This document shows positions 26,173 through 34,921 of a DNA stretch of 48,135 nucleotides, piece after piece. The translations under genes were made by a program, and so were the position numbers. The DNA comes from Streptomyces sp. NRRL S-118. Lineage in GTDB: Bacteria > Actinomycetota > Actinomycetes > Streptomycetales > Streptomycetaceae. Under the pieces are notes generated by a model. It saw only the letters and a program-made list of their open reading frames with translations. It did not search any database and had not been told where the DNA came from. Position 1 is the stretch's first letter. The number at the start of each line of letters is the position of its first letter. The stretch spans positions 279,182 through 327,316 of the forward strand of contig NZ_KL591006.1 of assembly GCF_000716335.1 (NCBI RefSeq). The letters are read 5' to 3'.

Positions 26173-27052
26173 CCAGGTCACCGCGGGCGAGGTCCTCGCC
26201 CCCTATCTGCACGCCCGCGCGGGGGACTTCCTGCGGAACCTGCGCCTCCACACGCAGAGCGGGGCCGACACGACGGGCGCGGAGGCGGCGGCACGGGGGC
26301 TGCGGGCCGCCGCCCGGCGCATCAGCGGCACGCTGCACACCTTCCGCCCCGTGCTGGACGCGGCCTGGGCGGACCAGCTGCGCACGGAGCTGGCCTGGCT
26401 CTCCGGGATCCTGGCCCAGGAGCACGCCTGCACCTCGCGGCTCGTCCGGCTGGTGGACGCGCTGTCCCGCCTGACGAGCGGCGCCGAGGCGCTGGCGGTC
26501 GGCGGGGCACGGGCCGGCGCGCTGCTGGAGCGGCGCCTGACGCTGGCCAGGACCCGCGCCCACTCCGCCGCTCTCCAGGCCCTCGGCTCGTCCCGCTTCC
26601 ACGCGGTCGCCGACGCCGTGGCGCTGCTCGCCTCGGAGGTGCCGCTGGGGGCCGCCGCGGGCTCCCCCGCCTGCGAGGTGCTGGGCACGCCCGCGGAGGC
26701 CGTGGAACGGCGCCTCCTCGACGCGGTCACCGCGCTGCCGACCGCCCCCGCGGTGGGCGGCGAGCAGCACGACACCTCCTGGCACCACGTACGGCTCCTG
26801 CTGCGCCTCCACCGCTACGCCCAGGAGGTCCTCGGCACCGAGCCGCCGCTGTACGAGGCGGGCCGCGCGCTCGACCGGCACCGCGACGCCGCGGAGGCCG
26901 CCTCCGCCGCCGCGAGCGCCGCCGGCACGCCGCGCATCGCGCCCGCGACCGCGTACGTCCTCGGCGTCCTCCACGCGGACCAGCGCCACGAGGTCGAGGC
27001 GGCGCGCCGCGCCTTCCAGCACGCCTGGCAGCGGACGACGGTGACGACATGA
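26159..27052 (+). CDS. CHAD-domain protein
   Basis: A 297-residue all-alpha CHAD (conserved histidine alpha-helical domain) protein. CHAD domains bind polyphosphate through basic/His surfaces and localise to polyP granules, which fits its position directly behind ppk. It includes [11 protein letters not shown] and [20 protein letters not shown] with the expected conserved Arg/His. There is no CYTH domain fused. GTG 26159 lies within the last codons of ppk (14-base overlap), so translation is coupled. It ends with ATGA overlapping the Nudix start. Confidence 0.9.
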   Translation: MHNPDQVTAGEVLAPYLHARAGDFLRNLRLHTQSGADTTGAEAAARGLRAAARRISGTLHTFRPVLDAAWADQLRTELAWLSGILAQEHACTSRLVRLVDALSRLTSGAEALAVGGARAGALLERRLTLARTRAHSAALQALGSSRFHAVADAVALLASEVPLGAAAGSPACEVLGTPAEAVERRLLDAVTALPTAPAVGGEQHDTSWHHVRLLLRLHRYAQEVLGTEPPLYEAGRALDRHRDAAEAASAAASAAGTPRIAPATAYVLGVLHADQRHEVEAARRAFQHAWQRTTVTT

Positions 27053-27468
27053 CGCCGCGCGGGCCGGTGATCCGCGCCGCGGGATGCGTCCTGTGGCGGC
27101 GCTCCCCGGCCGGCGGCGGGCTGGAAGTGGCCGTGATCCACCGCCGCAAGCACGGGGACTGGTCACTGCCCAAGGGCAAGCTGGAGCCCGGCGAGAAGGC
27201 CCGGGAGGCAGCGGTGCGCGAGGTCCTGGAGGAGACCGGCATGACCTGCGCCCTGGGCCCGGAGCTGCCCACCGCCCGGTACGAGGTCGACGGCCGCCCC
27301 AAGGAGGTCCGCTACTGGTCGGCCGAGGCGACCGGCGGCGCGTTCACCCGCAACCGCGAGGTCGACGAGTTGCTCTGGCTGCCCCCGGCGGCGGCGCGGT
27401 CCCGCCTGACGTACGAGAAGGACAAGTCCCTCCTCGGCAGGTTCCTCGCCACCCACCCGCTCGCCTGA
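27049..27468 (+). CDS. Nudix hydrolase (MutT-like)
   Basis: A 139-residue Nudix hydrolase with a complete box: G-x5-E-x7-REVLEETGM (residues ~44-66), giving the Mg-binding REVxEExG. Likely hydrolyses nucleoside-diphosphate-linked substrates, perhaps diadenosine or inositol polyphosphates. The actinobacterial MutT1-type partner has a C-terminal phosphatase domain, which is absent here. Starts at ATGA overlapping the CHAD stop, so ppk-CHAD-nudix is one operon. Its final codons lie inside a 42-bp tandem duplication. Confidence 0.93.
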   Translation: MTPRGPVIRAAGCVLWRRSPAGGGLEVAVIHRRKHGDWSLPKGKLEPGEKAREAAVREVLEETGMTCALGPELPTARYEVDGRPKEVRYWSAEATGGAFTRNREVDELLWLPPAAARSRLTYEKDKSLLGRFLATHPLA

Positions 27469-27543
27469 CCTGACCCGGAGCACCCGCGACCCGCGCACCC
27501 GCTCGCCCGACCTGACCCGGAGCACCCGCGACCCGCGCACCCG
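27454..27543. repeat. 42-bp tandem duplication at the end of the Nudix gene
   Basis: The block starting at 27454 (CACCCGCTCGCC...) is repeated at 27496 with one mismatch (T27466 versus C27508), and a six-base third start follows at 27538. The first copy contains the last codons and stop of the Nudix gene. Confidence 0.85.
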
Positions 27544-27999
27544 TCTCACACCTGCGGGCGACGCCCGCACCCCGCACCCGCCACCCGCGCGAGTGGCCCG
27601 GGCGCGCCCCCGCCCCGCCCACGCACCGGCGCACCACCCGGTACCGGCGGCGGCCCGGCCTCCCCCACGCCACCACGGGCCGACCGCCACATCCCGGAGG
27701 GACGGCCGGACCGCCGCCGCCCGCGGCCCCGCAGCACACCTCCGCGCCCCGCACAAGAGGCACCGCGGCCGGGGGCAGCGCCCCGGGACAATGGCCCCCA
27801 CACCCCCTCACCGCGGCTTCCGTCACGGTTCACTTCCCGTTCACTCTCCCCCGCCAGCCACGTCACCTGTTCTGCCTAATTTCGGCCGTACACGGTGACC
27901 GGCTCCGCGCCGCGCGCCCCACCATCCAACCGACACACGCCGCCCACCGAGAACCGTACGGAACACGCTCGCGGCGGCTCCTGGAAGGAACACCCAACA
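27469..27999. other. 531-base intergenic region upstream of pstS
   Basis: After the tandem duplication, about 250 bases are extremely C-rich on the plus strand with no credible gene: frames through it give only Pro/Arg/Ala low complexity. The right end holds the PHO box (27828-27871), a -10-like CCTAAT (27875-27880) and the pstS ribosome site GGAAGGAA (27983-27990). The long C-rich part may be an untranslated buffer or terminator zone for the Nudix operon. Confidence 0.7.
27828..27871 (+). promoter_or_regulatory. PHO box of pstS
   Basis: Two adjacent 11-base PhoP units, GTTCACTTCCC (27828-27838) and GTTCACTCTCC (27839-27849), are followed in register by a poor unit and then CGTCACCTGTT (27861-27871). 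A -10-like CCTAAT begins 4 bases later, so PhoP would replace the -35 element. Confidence 0.88.
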
Positions 28000-29130
28000 G
28001 TGAAGCTTCAGCGCAAGACCGGGCTTCGCGCCACCGCGCTCGGCGCCCTCGCCGTCTCCGGCGCCCTGGTACTCACGGCGTGTGGTTCGGACGACAACAC
28101 GGGCACCCCGGACGGCGGCAAGAAGACCGGCGCCGCGTCGAACATCAAGTGCGACGGCGCCAAGGGCCAGCTGCTCGCCTCCGGTTCCTCCGCCCAGAAG
28201 AACGCGATGGACCTGTGGGTCAAGAACTACATGGCCGCCTGCCCGGGCGTGGAGATCAACTACAAGTCCTCCTCCTCCGGTGAGGGCATCATCGGCTTCA
28301 ACCAGGGCCGTGTCGGTTTCGCCGGCTCCGACTCCGCGCTGAAGCCGGAAGAGGTCGCCGAGTCCAAGAAGATCTGCAAGTCCGGCCAGGGCATCAACCT
28401 CCCCATGGTCGGCGGCCCGATCGCCATCGGTTACAACCTCCCCGGCGTGAAGGACCTCGTCCTGGACGCCCCCACGCTCGCGAAGATCTTCAACACGAAG
28501 ATCAAGAAGTGGGACGACCCGGCGATCGCCAAGCTCAACCCCGAGGCCAAGCTCCCGAGCACGCCGATCCAGGCCTTCCACCGCTCCGAGGACTCCGGCA
28601 CCACGCAGAACCTCGGCAAGTACCTCGGCAAGGCCGCCAAGGCCGACTGGCCGTACGAGGCCGAGAAGAAGTGGCCCGCCCCCGGCGGCCAGGCCGCGTC
28701 CGGCTCCTCCGGCGTCGCCGCCCAGGTCAAGCAGGTCGAGGGCGCGATCGGCTACTTCGAGCTGAGCTACGCCGCCTCCCAGGGCATCCCGGCCGTCCAG
28801 ATCGACACGGGCGCCGCCGCCCCGGTCCCGGCCACCTCCGAGAACGCCTCCAAGGCCATCGCCGCCGCCAAGATCAAGGGCACCGGCAAGGACCTGGCCC
28901 TCGACCTGGACTACCAGACCAAGGCCGAGGGCGCGTACCCGATCGTCCTCGTGACCTACGAGGTCGTCTGCGACACCGGCAACAAGGCCGAGACCCTCGG
29001 CACGGTCAAGTCCTTCCTGACCTACACCGCCTCCGACGAGGGTCAGAAGGTCCTGACCGAGGCCGGTTACGCCCCCATCCCCGCCGAGATCAACGCCAAG
29101 GTCCGCGAGACCGTCAACGGCCTCTCCTGA
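28000..29130 (+). CDS. pstS: Phosphate ABC transporter substrate-binding lipoprotein PstS
   Basis: A 376-residue lipoprotein with a signal peptide and lipobox LTAC (Cys about residue 27), then the PstS fold. The phosphate-binding GSSAQKNAM and SSSGEGIIGFNQGRVGFAGSD type segments (shown in part) and RSEDSGTTQNL are present. It captures inorganic phosphate at the cell surface for PstCAB. The GTG start at 28000 has GGAAGGAA 9 bases upstream. The codon usage is very strongly biased (AAG/ATC/GAG), as in highly expressed genes. It is preceded by a PHO box and followed by a large hairpin that probably keeps pstS mRNA above pstCAB mRNA. Confidence 0.96.
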   Translation: MKLQRKTGLRATALGALAVSGALVLTACGSDDNTGTPDGGKKTGAASNIKCDGAKGQLLASGSSAQKNAMDLWVKNYMAACPGVEINYKSSSSGEGIIGFNQGRVGFAGSDSALKPEEVAESKKICKSGQGINLPMVGGPIAIGYNLPGVKDLVLDAPTLAKIFNTKIKKWDDPAIAKLNPEAKLPSTPIQAFHRSEDSGTTQNLGKYLGKAAKADWPYEAEKKWPAPGGQAASGSSGVAAQVKQVEGAIGYFELSYAASQGIPAVQIDTGAAAPVPATSENASKAIAAAKIKGTGKDLALDLDYQTKAEGAYPIVLVTYEVVCDTGNKAETLGTVKSFLTYTASDEGQKVLTEAGYAPIPAEINAKVRETVNGLS

Positions 29131-29193
29131 CCCAGGGGGAAGGCCGTACGGAGCAGACCGTACGGGCAGGACGTACGCGCGACACCGCGCCGC

Positions 29194-29249
29194 GGCCGGC
29201 CCCGGAGGGAATCCCCCGGCGACAGCCGGGAAGCCCCTCCGGGCCGGCC
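29194..29249 (+). promoter_or_regulatory. Large hairpin between pstS and pstC
   Basis: Outer arms 29194-29209 and 29235-29249 pair over 15 bp with one bulged C. An inner stem CCCGGC/GCCGGG (29215-29220, 29225-29230) closes on GACA. Located in the 213-base pstS-pstC gap, it probably acts as a partial terminator or 3' stabiliser. Confidence 0.7.
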
Positions 29250-29343
29250 CCCGGACCGGAGCGACTCCGGACCGACCCCCCATCCGGTGCACCGCCGCCA
29301 GGGGAGCCGTACCCCGGCCTCCCCCACACAGACCGGAAAGATC

Positions 29344-30333
29344 ATGGCTATAACCACTGACAACCACGCACCGGCTCCGCCGGACGCCAGGAGGCAGGCG
29401 ACTTCCACCGGCCGCGCGGGCGACAAGGTCTTCCTCGGCCTGTCCCGCGGCTCGGGCATCCTGCTCCTGGTGATCATGGCGTCGATCGCCGTGTTCCTCA
29501 GCTACCGGGCCTCGCTCGCCCTCGCCGAGAACGAAGGCAACTTCTTCACCACCTTCGACTGGAACCCGGTCGGCGACCGGCCGGTCTTCGGCATCGCGGT
29601 CCTCCTCTTCGGCACGGTCGTGAGCTCGATCATCGCGATGGTGATCGCGGTCCCCATCGCCGTCGGCATCGCGCTGTTCATCTCGCACTACGCGCCCCGC
29701 AGGCTCGCCGCGCCCCTCGCGTACGTCGTCGACCTCCTCGCCGCCGTGCCGTCGATCATCTACGGCATCTGGGGCGCCCTCTTCCTCGTGCCGTACCTGG
29801 AGGGCCTCAACTCCTGGCTGGACGAGTTCTTCGGCTGGACGTACCTCTTCGACAAGACCGAGGTCGGCGTCGCCCGCTCGCTGTTCACCGTGGGGATCCT
29901 CCTCGCGATCATGATCCTGCCGATCGTGACCAGCGTCAGCCGCGAGGTCTTCCTCCAGGTGCCGCGGATGAACGAGGAGGCCGCCCTGGCCCTCGGCGCC
30001 ACCCGCTGGGAGGTCATCCGCCTCTCCGTCCTGCCCTTCGGCCGCTCCGGCGTCATCTCCGCCTCGATGCTCGGCCTCGGCCGCGCGCTCGGCGAGACGA
30101 TGGCCGTGGCCACCGTCCTCTCCCCGAGCTTCGTCATCTCGCTGCACCTGCTCGACCCGGGCGGCGGCACCTTCGCGCAGAACATCGCCGCGAAGTTCGA
30201 CGAGGCCGACCAGCTCGGCCGCGACGCCCTGATCGCGTCGGGCCTGGTCCTCTTCGTCCTCACCCTGCTGGTCAACGGCGCGGCCCGCCTGATCATCGCG
30301 CGCCGCAAGGAGTACTCGGGGGCGAACGCCTGA
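29344..30333 (+). CDS. pstC: Phosphate ABC transporter permease PstC
   Basis: A 329-residue permease with six main membrane segments. The EAA loop is seen as NEEAALALGATRWEVIRLSVLPFGRSG (in parts). It forms the channel with PstA. ATG 29344 follows GGAAAGA at about 5 bases; earlier in-frame codons carry no conserved sequence. The stop TGA overlaps the pstA start (TGATG). Confidence 0.95.
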   Translation: MAITTDNHAPAPPDARRQATSTGRAGDKVFLGLSRGSGILLLVIMASIAVFLSYRASLALAENEGNFFTTFDWNPVGDRPVFGIAVLLFGTVVSSIIAMVIAVPIAVGIALFISHYAPRRLAAPLAYVVDLLAAVPSIIYGIWGALFLVPYLEGLNSWLDEFFGWTYLFDKTEVGVARSLFTVGILLAIMILPIVTSVSREVFLQVPRMNEEAALALGATRWEVIRLSVLPFGRSGVISASMLGLGRALGETMAVATVLSPSFVISLHLLDPGGGTFAQNIAAKFDEADQLGRDALIASGLVLFVLTLLVNGAARLIIARRKEYSGANA

Positions 30334-31409
30334 TGAGCAACGCAATCCAGGACGCGCCCGTCCGGGCCGCCCGCCGCCCCCGCAAGGACAGCCTCAGCCA
30401 CCGCAGCCTGCCGCGCTGGGCCACGGCCGCCTTCGCCGCCGCAGCCGTCGCGCTGGGCGTCGGCACCGGCGTCCTCGCCGGCCTGGAGAGCCGCGTGCAG
30501 TGGGGCCTGCTCTCCGCGCTGATCTTCGTGGTCATCTCGTACACCGTGACCTCGGCCGTGGAGAACCGGCGCCAGGCCAAGGACCGCCTCGCCACCAGCG
30601 TGGTGTGGGTGTGCTTCGTCCTCGCCGTCGTCCCGCTGCTCTCGCTCATCTGGGTCACGGTCAGCCGGGGCATGAAGGTCCTCGACGCCTACTTCCTCAC
30701 CCACTCCATGGCCGGCATCCCCGGCTTCGAGGTCGGCGGCGGCGTCTACCACGCACTTCTCGGCACGCTGCAGCAGGTCGGCCTCGCCACCGTGATCTCC
30801 GCGCCGATCGGCCTGCTGACCGCCGTCTACCTCGTCGAGTACGGCAAGGGCGCGCTGGCCAAGGCCGTGACGTTCTTCGTCGACGTCATGACGGGCATCC
30901 CCTCCATCGTCGCCGGCCTCTTCATCCTCTCGATCATGCTGATGGCTGACCTGCAGCCGTCCGGCCTGATGGGCGCGCTGGCCCTGGCGATCCTGATGAT
31001 CCCGGTCGTGGTCCGCTCCACCGAGGAGATGCTCAAGCTCGTCCCGAACGAGCTGCGGGAGGCGGCCCTCGCCCTCGGCGTGCCGAAGTGGCGGGTCATC
31101 CTCAAGGTCGTCATCCCCACCGCGATCGGTGGCATCACGACCGGTGTCATGCTCGCCATCGCCCGCATCGCCGGTGAGACCGCGCCGATCATGCTGCTCG
31201 TCTTCGGTACGCAGCTGATCAACACCAACCCCTTCGAAGGCGCCCAGTCCGCCCTCCCCTTCTACATCTGGGAGCAGTACAAGGTCGGCAGCGAGGCGTC
31301 GTACGACCGCGCCTGGGCCGCCGCCCTCGTCCTGATCGTCTTCGTCATGATCCTCAACCTGGTGGCCCGCGGCATCGCCCGCTGGAAGGCCCCGAAGACC
31401 GGCCGCTAA
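30333..31409 (+). CDS. pstA: Phosphate ABC transporter permease PstA
   Basis: A 358-residue second permease, with an N-terminal cytoplasmic basic stretch, two extra helices near residues 28-75 and the conserved permease core with the EAA-type loop [20 protein letters not shown]. Starts one base into the pstC stop, so the two subunits are translated in a coupled way and stoichiometrically. pstB follows after 20 bases. Confidence 0.95.
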   Translation: MSNAIQDAPVRAARRPRKDSLSHRSLPRWATAAFAAAAVALGVGTGVLAGLESRVQWGLLSALIFVVISYTVTSAVENRRQAKDRLATSVVWVCFVLAVVPLLSLIWVTVSRGMKVLDAYFLTHSMAGIPGFEVGGGVYHALLGTLQQVGLATVISAPIGLLTAVYLVEYGKGALAKAVTFFVDVMTGIPSIVAGLFILSIMLMADLQPSGLMGALALAILMIPVVVRSTEEMLKLVPNELREAALALGVPKWRVILKVVIPTAIGGITTGVMLAIARIAGETAPIMLLVFGTQLINTNPFEGAQSALPFYIWEQYKVGSEASYDRAWAAALVLIVFVMILNLVARGIARWKAPKTGR

Positions 31410-31429
31410 GGCCTCTGGAAGTGATTGAA

Positions 31430-32206
31430 ATGGCCAAGCGCATCGACGTCGGCGGCCTCACCGCCTACTACGGCTCCCACAAGGCGATCGACGACATCTC
31501 GATGACCGTCGAGCCCCGCTCCGTCACGGCCTTCATCGGCCCGTCCGGCTGCGGCAAGTCCACCTTCCTGCGCACCCTGAACCGCATGCACGAGGTCACC
31601 CCCGGTGGCCGCGTCGAGGGCAAGGTGATGCTGGACGACGAGAACCTGTACGGCAAGGACGTCGACCCGGTCGCCGTGCGCCGCACGGTCGGCATGGTCT
31701 TCCAGCGCCCGAACCCCTTCCCGACGATGTCGATCTTCGACAACGTGGCCGCCGGCCTGCGGCTGAACGGCTCGTACAAGAAGAGCGAGCTCGCCGACAT
31801 CGTGGAGCGCTCGCTGAAGGGCGCGAACCTCTGGAACGAGGTCAAGGACCGCCTCAACAAGCCGGGCTCCGGCCTCTCCGGCGGCCAGCAGCAGCGCCTC
31901 TGCATCGCCCGCGCGATCGCGGTCGAGCCGGACGTGCTGCTGATGGACGAGCCGTGCTCGGCGCTCGACCCGATCTCCACGCTCGCGATCGAGGACCTGA
32001 TCTGCGAGCTGAAGGAGCGGTTCACGATCGTCATCGTGACCCACAACATGCAGCAGGCGGCCCGCGTTTCGGACCGCACCGCCTTCTTCAACCTGGCGGC
32101 CGTCGGCCAGCCGGGCAAGCTGGTCGAGATAGACGACACGGAGCGGATCTTCTCCAACCCGTCCGTCCAGGCGACCGAGGACTACATCTCCGGCCGCTTC
32201 GGCTGA
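31430..32206 (+). CDS. pstB: Phosphate ABC transporter ATP-binding protein PstB
   Basis: A 258-residue ATPase: Walker [10 protein letters not shown] near residue 38, signature LSGGQQQRL, Walker [14 protein letters not shown] and the H-loop [13 protein letters not shown]. Energises phosphate uptake by PstSCA. I chose ATG 31430 over GTG 31421 because GGAAGTG lies 6-9 bases upstream of it and it gives the usual MAKRIDV start. No phoU follows; it is elsewhere in Streptomyces. The transcript ends at the hairpin 32293-32323. Confidence 0.95.
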   Translation: MAKRIDVGGLTAYYGSHKAIDDISMTVEPRSVTAFIGPSGCGKSTFLRTLNRMHEVTPGGRVEGKVMLDDENLYGKDVDPVAVRRTVGMVFQRPNPFPTMSIFDNVAAGLRLNGSYKKSELADIVERSLKGANLWNEVKDRLNKPGSGLSGGQQQRLCIARAIAVEPDVLLMDEPCSALDPISTLAIEDLICELKERFTIVIVTHNMQQAARVSDRTAFFNLAAVGQPGKLVEIDDTERIFSNPSVQATEDYISGRFG

Positions 32207-32292
32207 TCCGCCGCGCGGTATCGCCGCGTGGCATCGCCACGTGGCCCCGGAACACCTTGCGGTGCTGCATGGCGGTGCCACCGCAAGGCAAA

Positions 32293-32323
32293 GGGCCCGC
32301 CCCCTGTCCCAGGGGGCGGGCCC
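32293..32323 (+). terminator. Terminator of the pst operon
   Basis: A perfect 13-bp stem (32293-32305 with 32311-32323) with a 5-base loop GTCCC, 86 bases after pstB; GTCCGTT follows. Confidence 0.88.
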
Positions 32324-32334
32324 GTCCGTTCTCC

Positions 32335-32396
32335 GGGGCTCGGGGGCGCGGCGGCCCGGCCGGCGCTTGAGGTGCGAGGGTCGGGGGCGGAGCCCC
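32335..32396. repeat. Streptomyces-type intergenic repeat and terminator of pit
   Basis: GGGGCT (32335-32340) and AGCCCC (32391-32396) bracket a GC-rich segment containing CCGGCCGGCGCTTGAGG, a motif seen in many Streptomyces intergenic repeats. On the minus strand it lies just beyond the pit stop and probably acts as its terminator. Confidence 0.55.
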
Positions 32397-32416
32397 AGGC
32401 ACCGGCCCCGAAAGCC

Positions 32417-33415
32417 TCAGCCGAACGCCAGCTGCACCACGAAGAAACTCGTCGCCGCCACCAGCGCCGCCGCCGGCATGGTGATGAACCAGCCCAGGAT
32501 GATGTTCTTCGCGACGCCCCAGCGCACCGCGTTGACCCGCTTCGTCGCACCGACGCCCATGATCGCCGACGTGATGACGTGGGTCGTCGAGATCGGCGCG
32601 TGGAACAGGAACGCCGACCCGAACATGATCGACGCGCCCGTCGTCTCCGCGGCGAACCCCTGCGGCGGGTCCAGCTCGATGATCTTGCGGCCCAGTGTCC
32701 GCATGATGCGCCACCCGCCCGCGTACGTACCGAGCGACAGCATCACCGCACACGCGACCTTGACCCACACTGGGATCGGGTCGCCCGCCTGCTCGACGTC
32801 CGCGATCACGAGCGCCATGACCACGATGCCCATCGTCTTCTGGGCGTCCTGCAGGCCGTGGCCGAGCGCCATGCCCGCCGCCGACACGGTCTGGGCGATA
32901 CGGAAGCCGCGCTTCGCCTTGTGCGGGTTGGCCTTGCGGAAGATCCACATGATCCCGCACATCACCAGGTAACCGACCACCAGGCCGACCACCGGCGACA
33001 CGAACATCGGGATGACGACCTTGTCGACGACACCCGACCAGATCACTTCCGTACCGCCGGCCAGCGCCGCGCCCACCATGCCGCCGAACAGCGCGTGGGA
33101 GGACGACGAGGGCAGGCCGAAGTACCAGGTGATCAGGTTCCAGACGATCGCGCCGACCAGCGCCGCGAAGAGGATGCCCATGCCCCGCGAGCCCTCGGGC
33201 GTCGCGATCAGGCCCTCACTCACGGTCTTGGCCACCCCGCTGCCCAGGAAGGCACCGGCGAGGTTCATCACCGCCGCCATCGCCAGCGCCGCGCGCGGCG
33301 TCAGCGCCCGGGTGGAGACGGAGGTGGCGATGGCGTTCGCCGAGTCGTGGAAGCCGTTCGTATAGGTGAATCCGAGCGCGACCGCGATGGTCACGACCAG
33401 AGCGAAGGTGTCCAC
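32417..33415 (-). CDS. pit: Low-affinity inorganic phosphate transporter (Pit)
   Basis: A 332-residue proton-coupled phosphate (metal-phosphate) symporter of the PiT family with about ten membrane segments. Family signatures are GFHDSANAIAT (residues 21-31), FGLPSSSSHALFGG and, in the second half, FHAPISTTHVITSAIMGVGATK. GTG 33415 lies 6 bases after the DUF47 stop, so the two are cotranscribed. It complements the high-affinity Pst system encoded convergently, and in S. coelicolor I recall this as pitH1 (SCO4138). Confidence 0.95.
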   Translation of the reverse strand: MDTFALVVTIAVALGFTYTNGFHDSANAIATSVSTRALTPRAALAMAAVMNLAGAFLGSGVAKTVSEGLIATPEGSRGMGILFAALVGAIVWNLITWYFGLPSSSSHALFGGMVGAALAGGTEVIWSGVVDKVVIPMFVSPVVGLVVGYLVMCGIMWIFRKANPHKAKRGFRIAQTVSAAGMALGHGLQDAQKTMGIVVMALVIADVEQAGDPIPVWVKVACAVMLSLGTYAGGWRIMRTLGRKIIELDPPQGFAAETTGASIMFGSAFLFHAPISTTHVITSAIMGVGATKRVNAVRWGVAKNIILGWFITMPAAALVAATSFFVVQLAFG

Positions 33416-33421
33416 GAAGCC

Positions 33422-34042
33422 TCAGGACTCCTTGACCGCGATGGTCTCCACCGTGTTGGCCACGTGCTCGAAGGCGTCGGCCGCCTCCTCCAGCACATCC
33501 ACGATCTGCTTCAGCTTCAGCACCTCGATGGCGTCGTACTTGCCGTTGAAGAGGTGGGCGAGCAACTTGCGGTGGATCTGGTCGGCCTGGTTCTCGAGCC
33601 GGTTGACCTCGATCCAGTACTCGGTGAGGTTCTCCATCGTGCGCAGGTGCGGCATCGCCTCGGCGGTCAGCTCGGCCGCGCGCGCCAGCACCTCGATCTG
33701 CTGCTCGACACCCTTCGGCAGCTCCTCGACGTTGTAGAGGACGACCAGGTCGACGGCCTCCTCCATGAAGTCCATGATGTCGTCGAGCGACGAGGCGAGG
33801 GAGTAGATGTCCTCGCGGTCGAACGGCGTGATGAAGGAGGAGTTGAGCTGGTGGAAGATCGCGTGGGTCGCGTCGTCGCCCGCGTGTTCCGCTGCCCGCA
33901 TCCGCTCCGCGATCTCGGCCCGGGCGGAGGATTCCGCTCCGAGCAGTTCCATCAGGAGCTTGGAGCCCGTGACGATGTTGTCCGCGGACGCGGAGAACAT
34001 GTCGTAGAAGCTCGTCTCCCTGGGGGTCAGACGAAAGCGCAC
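33422..34042 (-). CDS. DUF47/PhoU-like accessory protein of Pit
   Basis: A 206-residue PhoU-like helical-bundle protein (DUF47; YkaA/Pit accessory family) typically encoded directly before pit and thought to regulate its activity. Conserved acidic/His metal-binding patches such as ERMRAAEHAGDDATHAIFHQ and REDIYSLASSLDDIMDFMEE are present. GTG 34042 is the probable start. A single PHO-like half-site (GTTCACTGTGC on the minus strand, near 34135-34145) lies upstream but has no second good unit. Confidence 0.92.
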   Translation of the reverse strand: MRFRLTPRETSFYDMFSASADNIVTGSKLLMELLGAESSARAEIAERMRAAEHAGDDATHAIFHQLNSSFITPFDREDIYSLASSLDDIMDFMEEAVDLVVLYNVEELPKGVEQQIEVLARAAELTAEAMPHLRTMENLTEYWIEVNRLENQADQIHRKLLAHLFNGKYDAIEVLKLKQIVDVLEEAADAFEHVANTVETIAVKES

Positions 34043-34188
34043 GTGGGGTCCTCGGGGTGCATGGGTTTCGGTCAGGCTGATGCTAGGCGCATCATCCGGC
34101 CACGGCTAACCGGCGTCATTCAGTGTCGCCCATCAGGCACAGTGAACAGAACCGGCCCCCGCCACCTTCGCGCGCGGATCGGTACCAT

Positions 34189-34205
34189 ATACCCACGTGG
34201 GGTAT
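34189..34205. promoter_or_regulatory. CsoR operator
   Basis: ATACCC (34189-34194) and GGGTAT (34200-34205) with an ACGTG centre form a GC-tract inverted repeat of the type bound by CsoR. It lies 31 bases before the csoR start. Confidence 0.8.
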
Positions 34206-34236
34206 GGGCACCCTTTCTGGACAACGGGAGGACGCG

Positions 34237-34587
34237 ATGACGACCACCGAGGCGGCCGGCCTTCCGGTCGGGGAGCAGGACGAGCAGCACGGCGCCGACC
34301 ACGGCGTCCACGGCTACCACAAGCAGAAGGACGAGCACCTCAAGCGGCTGCGCCGCATCGAGGGCCAGATCCGCGGCCTGCAGCGCATGGTCGACGAGGA
34401 CGTCTACTGCATCGACATACTCACCCAGGTCTCCGCGTCCACCAAGGCACTCCAGTCCTTCGCGCTCCAGCTCCTGGAGGAGCACCTGCGCCACTGCGTC
34501 GCCGACGCGGCGGTCAAGGGGGGCGACGAGATCGACGCGAAGGTCGAGGAGGCCACGAAGGCCATCGCGCGCATGATGCGCACCTGA
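34237..34587 (+). CDS. csoR: CsoR, Cu(I)-sensing repressor
   Basis: A 116-residue CsoR/RcnR-family (DUF156) all-helical repressor. The Cu(I) triad is C58, H83 and C87; its +25 and +29 spacing is the same as C36-H61-C65 of M. tuberculosis CsoR. Copper binding releases DNA and derepresses copper efflux and chaperone genes. No copZ or copA gene is next to it, so it must act in trans; S. lividans CsoR (SCO4136 homologue) is known to do so. ATG 34237 has GGGAGG upstream, and its operator overlaps the promoter, implying autoregulation. Confidence 0.95.
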   Translation: MTTTEAAGLPVGEQDEQHGADHGVHGYHKQKDEHLKRLRRIEGQIRGLQRMVDEDVYCIDILTQVSASTKALQSFALQLLEEHLRHCVADAAVKGGDEIDAKVEEATKAIARMMRT

Positions 34588-34592
34588 CGGGG

Positions 34593-34766
34593 TCAAGGGG
34601 AGCGGGGCGCGGCAGGCGTGACCTTCAGTACCTCGTCGATCAGGTCCGCGCTGAGCCGCTCCCCGTCCGTGGCGGACGCCGCGATCATCAACTCACCGCA
34701 GAGTTCGATCTCGGCGAGGGCCACGTGGTCCTGGACTGTCGTAGAAGGGGGCGGGGCCACGCGCAT
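34593..34766 (-). CDS. 57-residue conserved small protein
   Basis: A minus-strand ORF from ATG 34766, preceded by AGGAAGAGGTG, encodes MRVAPPPSTTVQDHVALAEI and continues to a stop at 34593, five bases from the convergent csoR end. It is acidic with one cysteine (ELCGELM) and looks like a soluble helical protein. I recognise it as a conserved Streptomyces hypothetical but know no function. Codon use is normal for the genome. Confidence 0.75.
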   Translation of the reverse strand: MRVAPPPSTTVQDHVALAEIELCGELMIAASATDGERLSADLIDEVLKVTPAAPRSP

Positions 34767-34921
34767 CACCTCTTCCTGCCGGTCCTGCCGGTTCCGCCGG
34801 GGTCGGCTCTCCGGCGTCTCTTAGCGTAGGGAGCGGACCACACACCGCGCATGGCACGTCCGGACCATTCTTCCGGCCCATGCACACCATGCCGCCCGGA
34901 CCATGCCGCCCACTGCGAGGC

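Noticed and set aside
27454..27543. CRISPR-like repeat
   Set aside because: Only two adjoining copies with no spacer; a simple tandem duplication.
27593..27898. A 101-codon frame in the pstS upstream region
   Set aside because: Pro/Arg/His-rich low complexity, no ribosome site, and it runs through the PHO box.
34135..34145. PHO-like half-site GTTCACTGTGC upstream of DUF47-pit
   Set aside because: The second unit does not match; a single unit occurs by chance.
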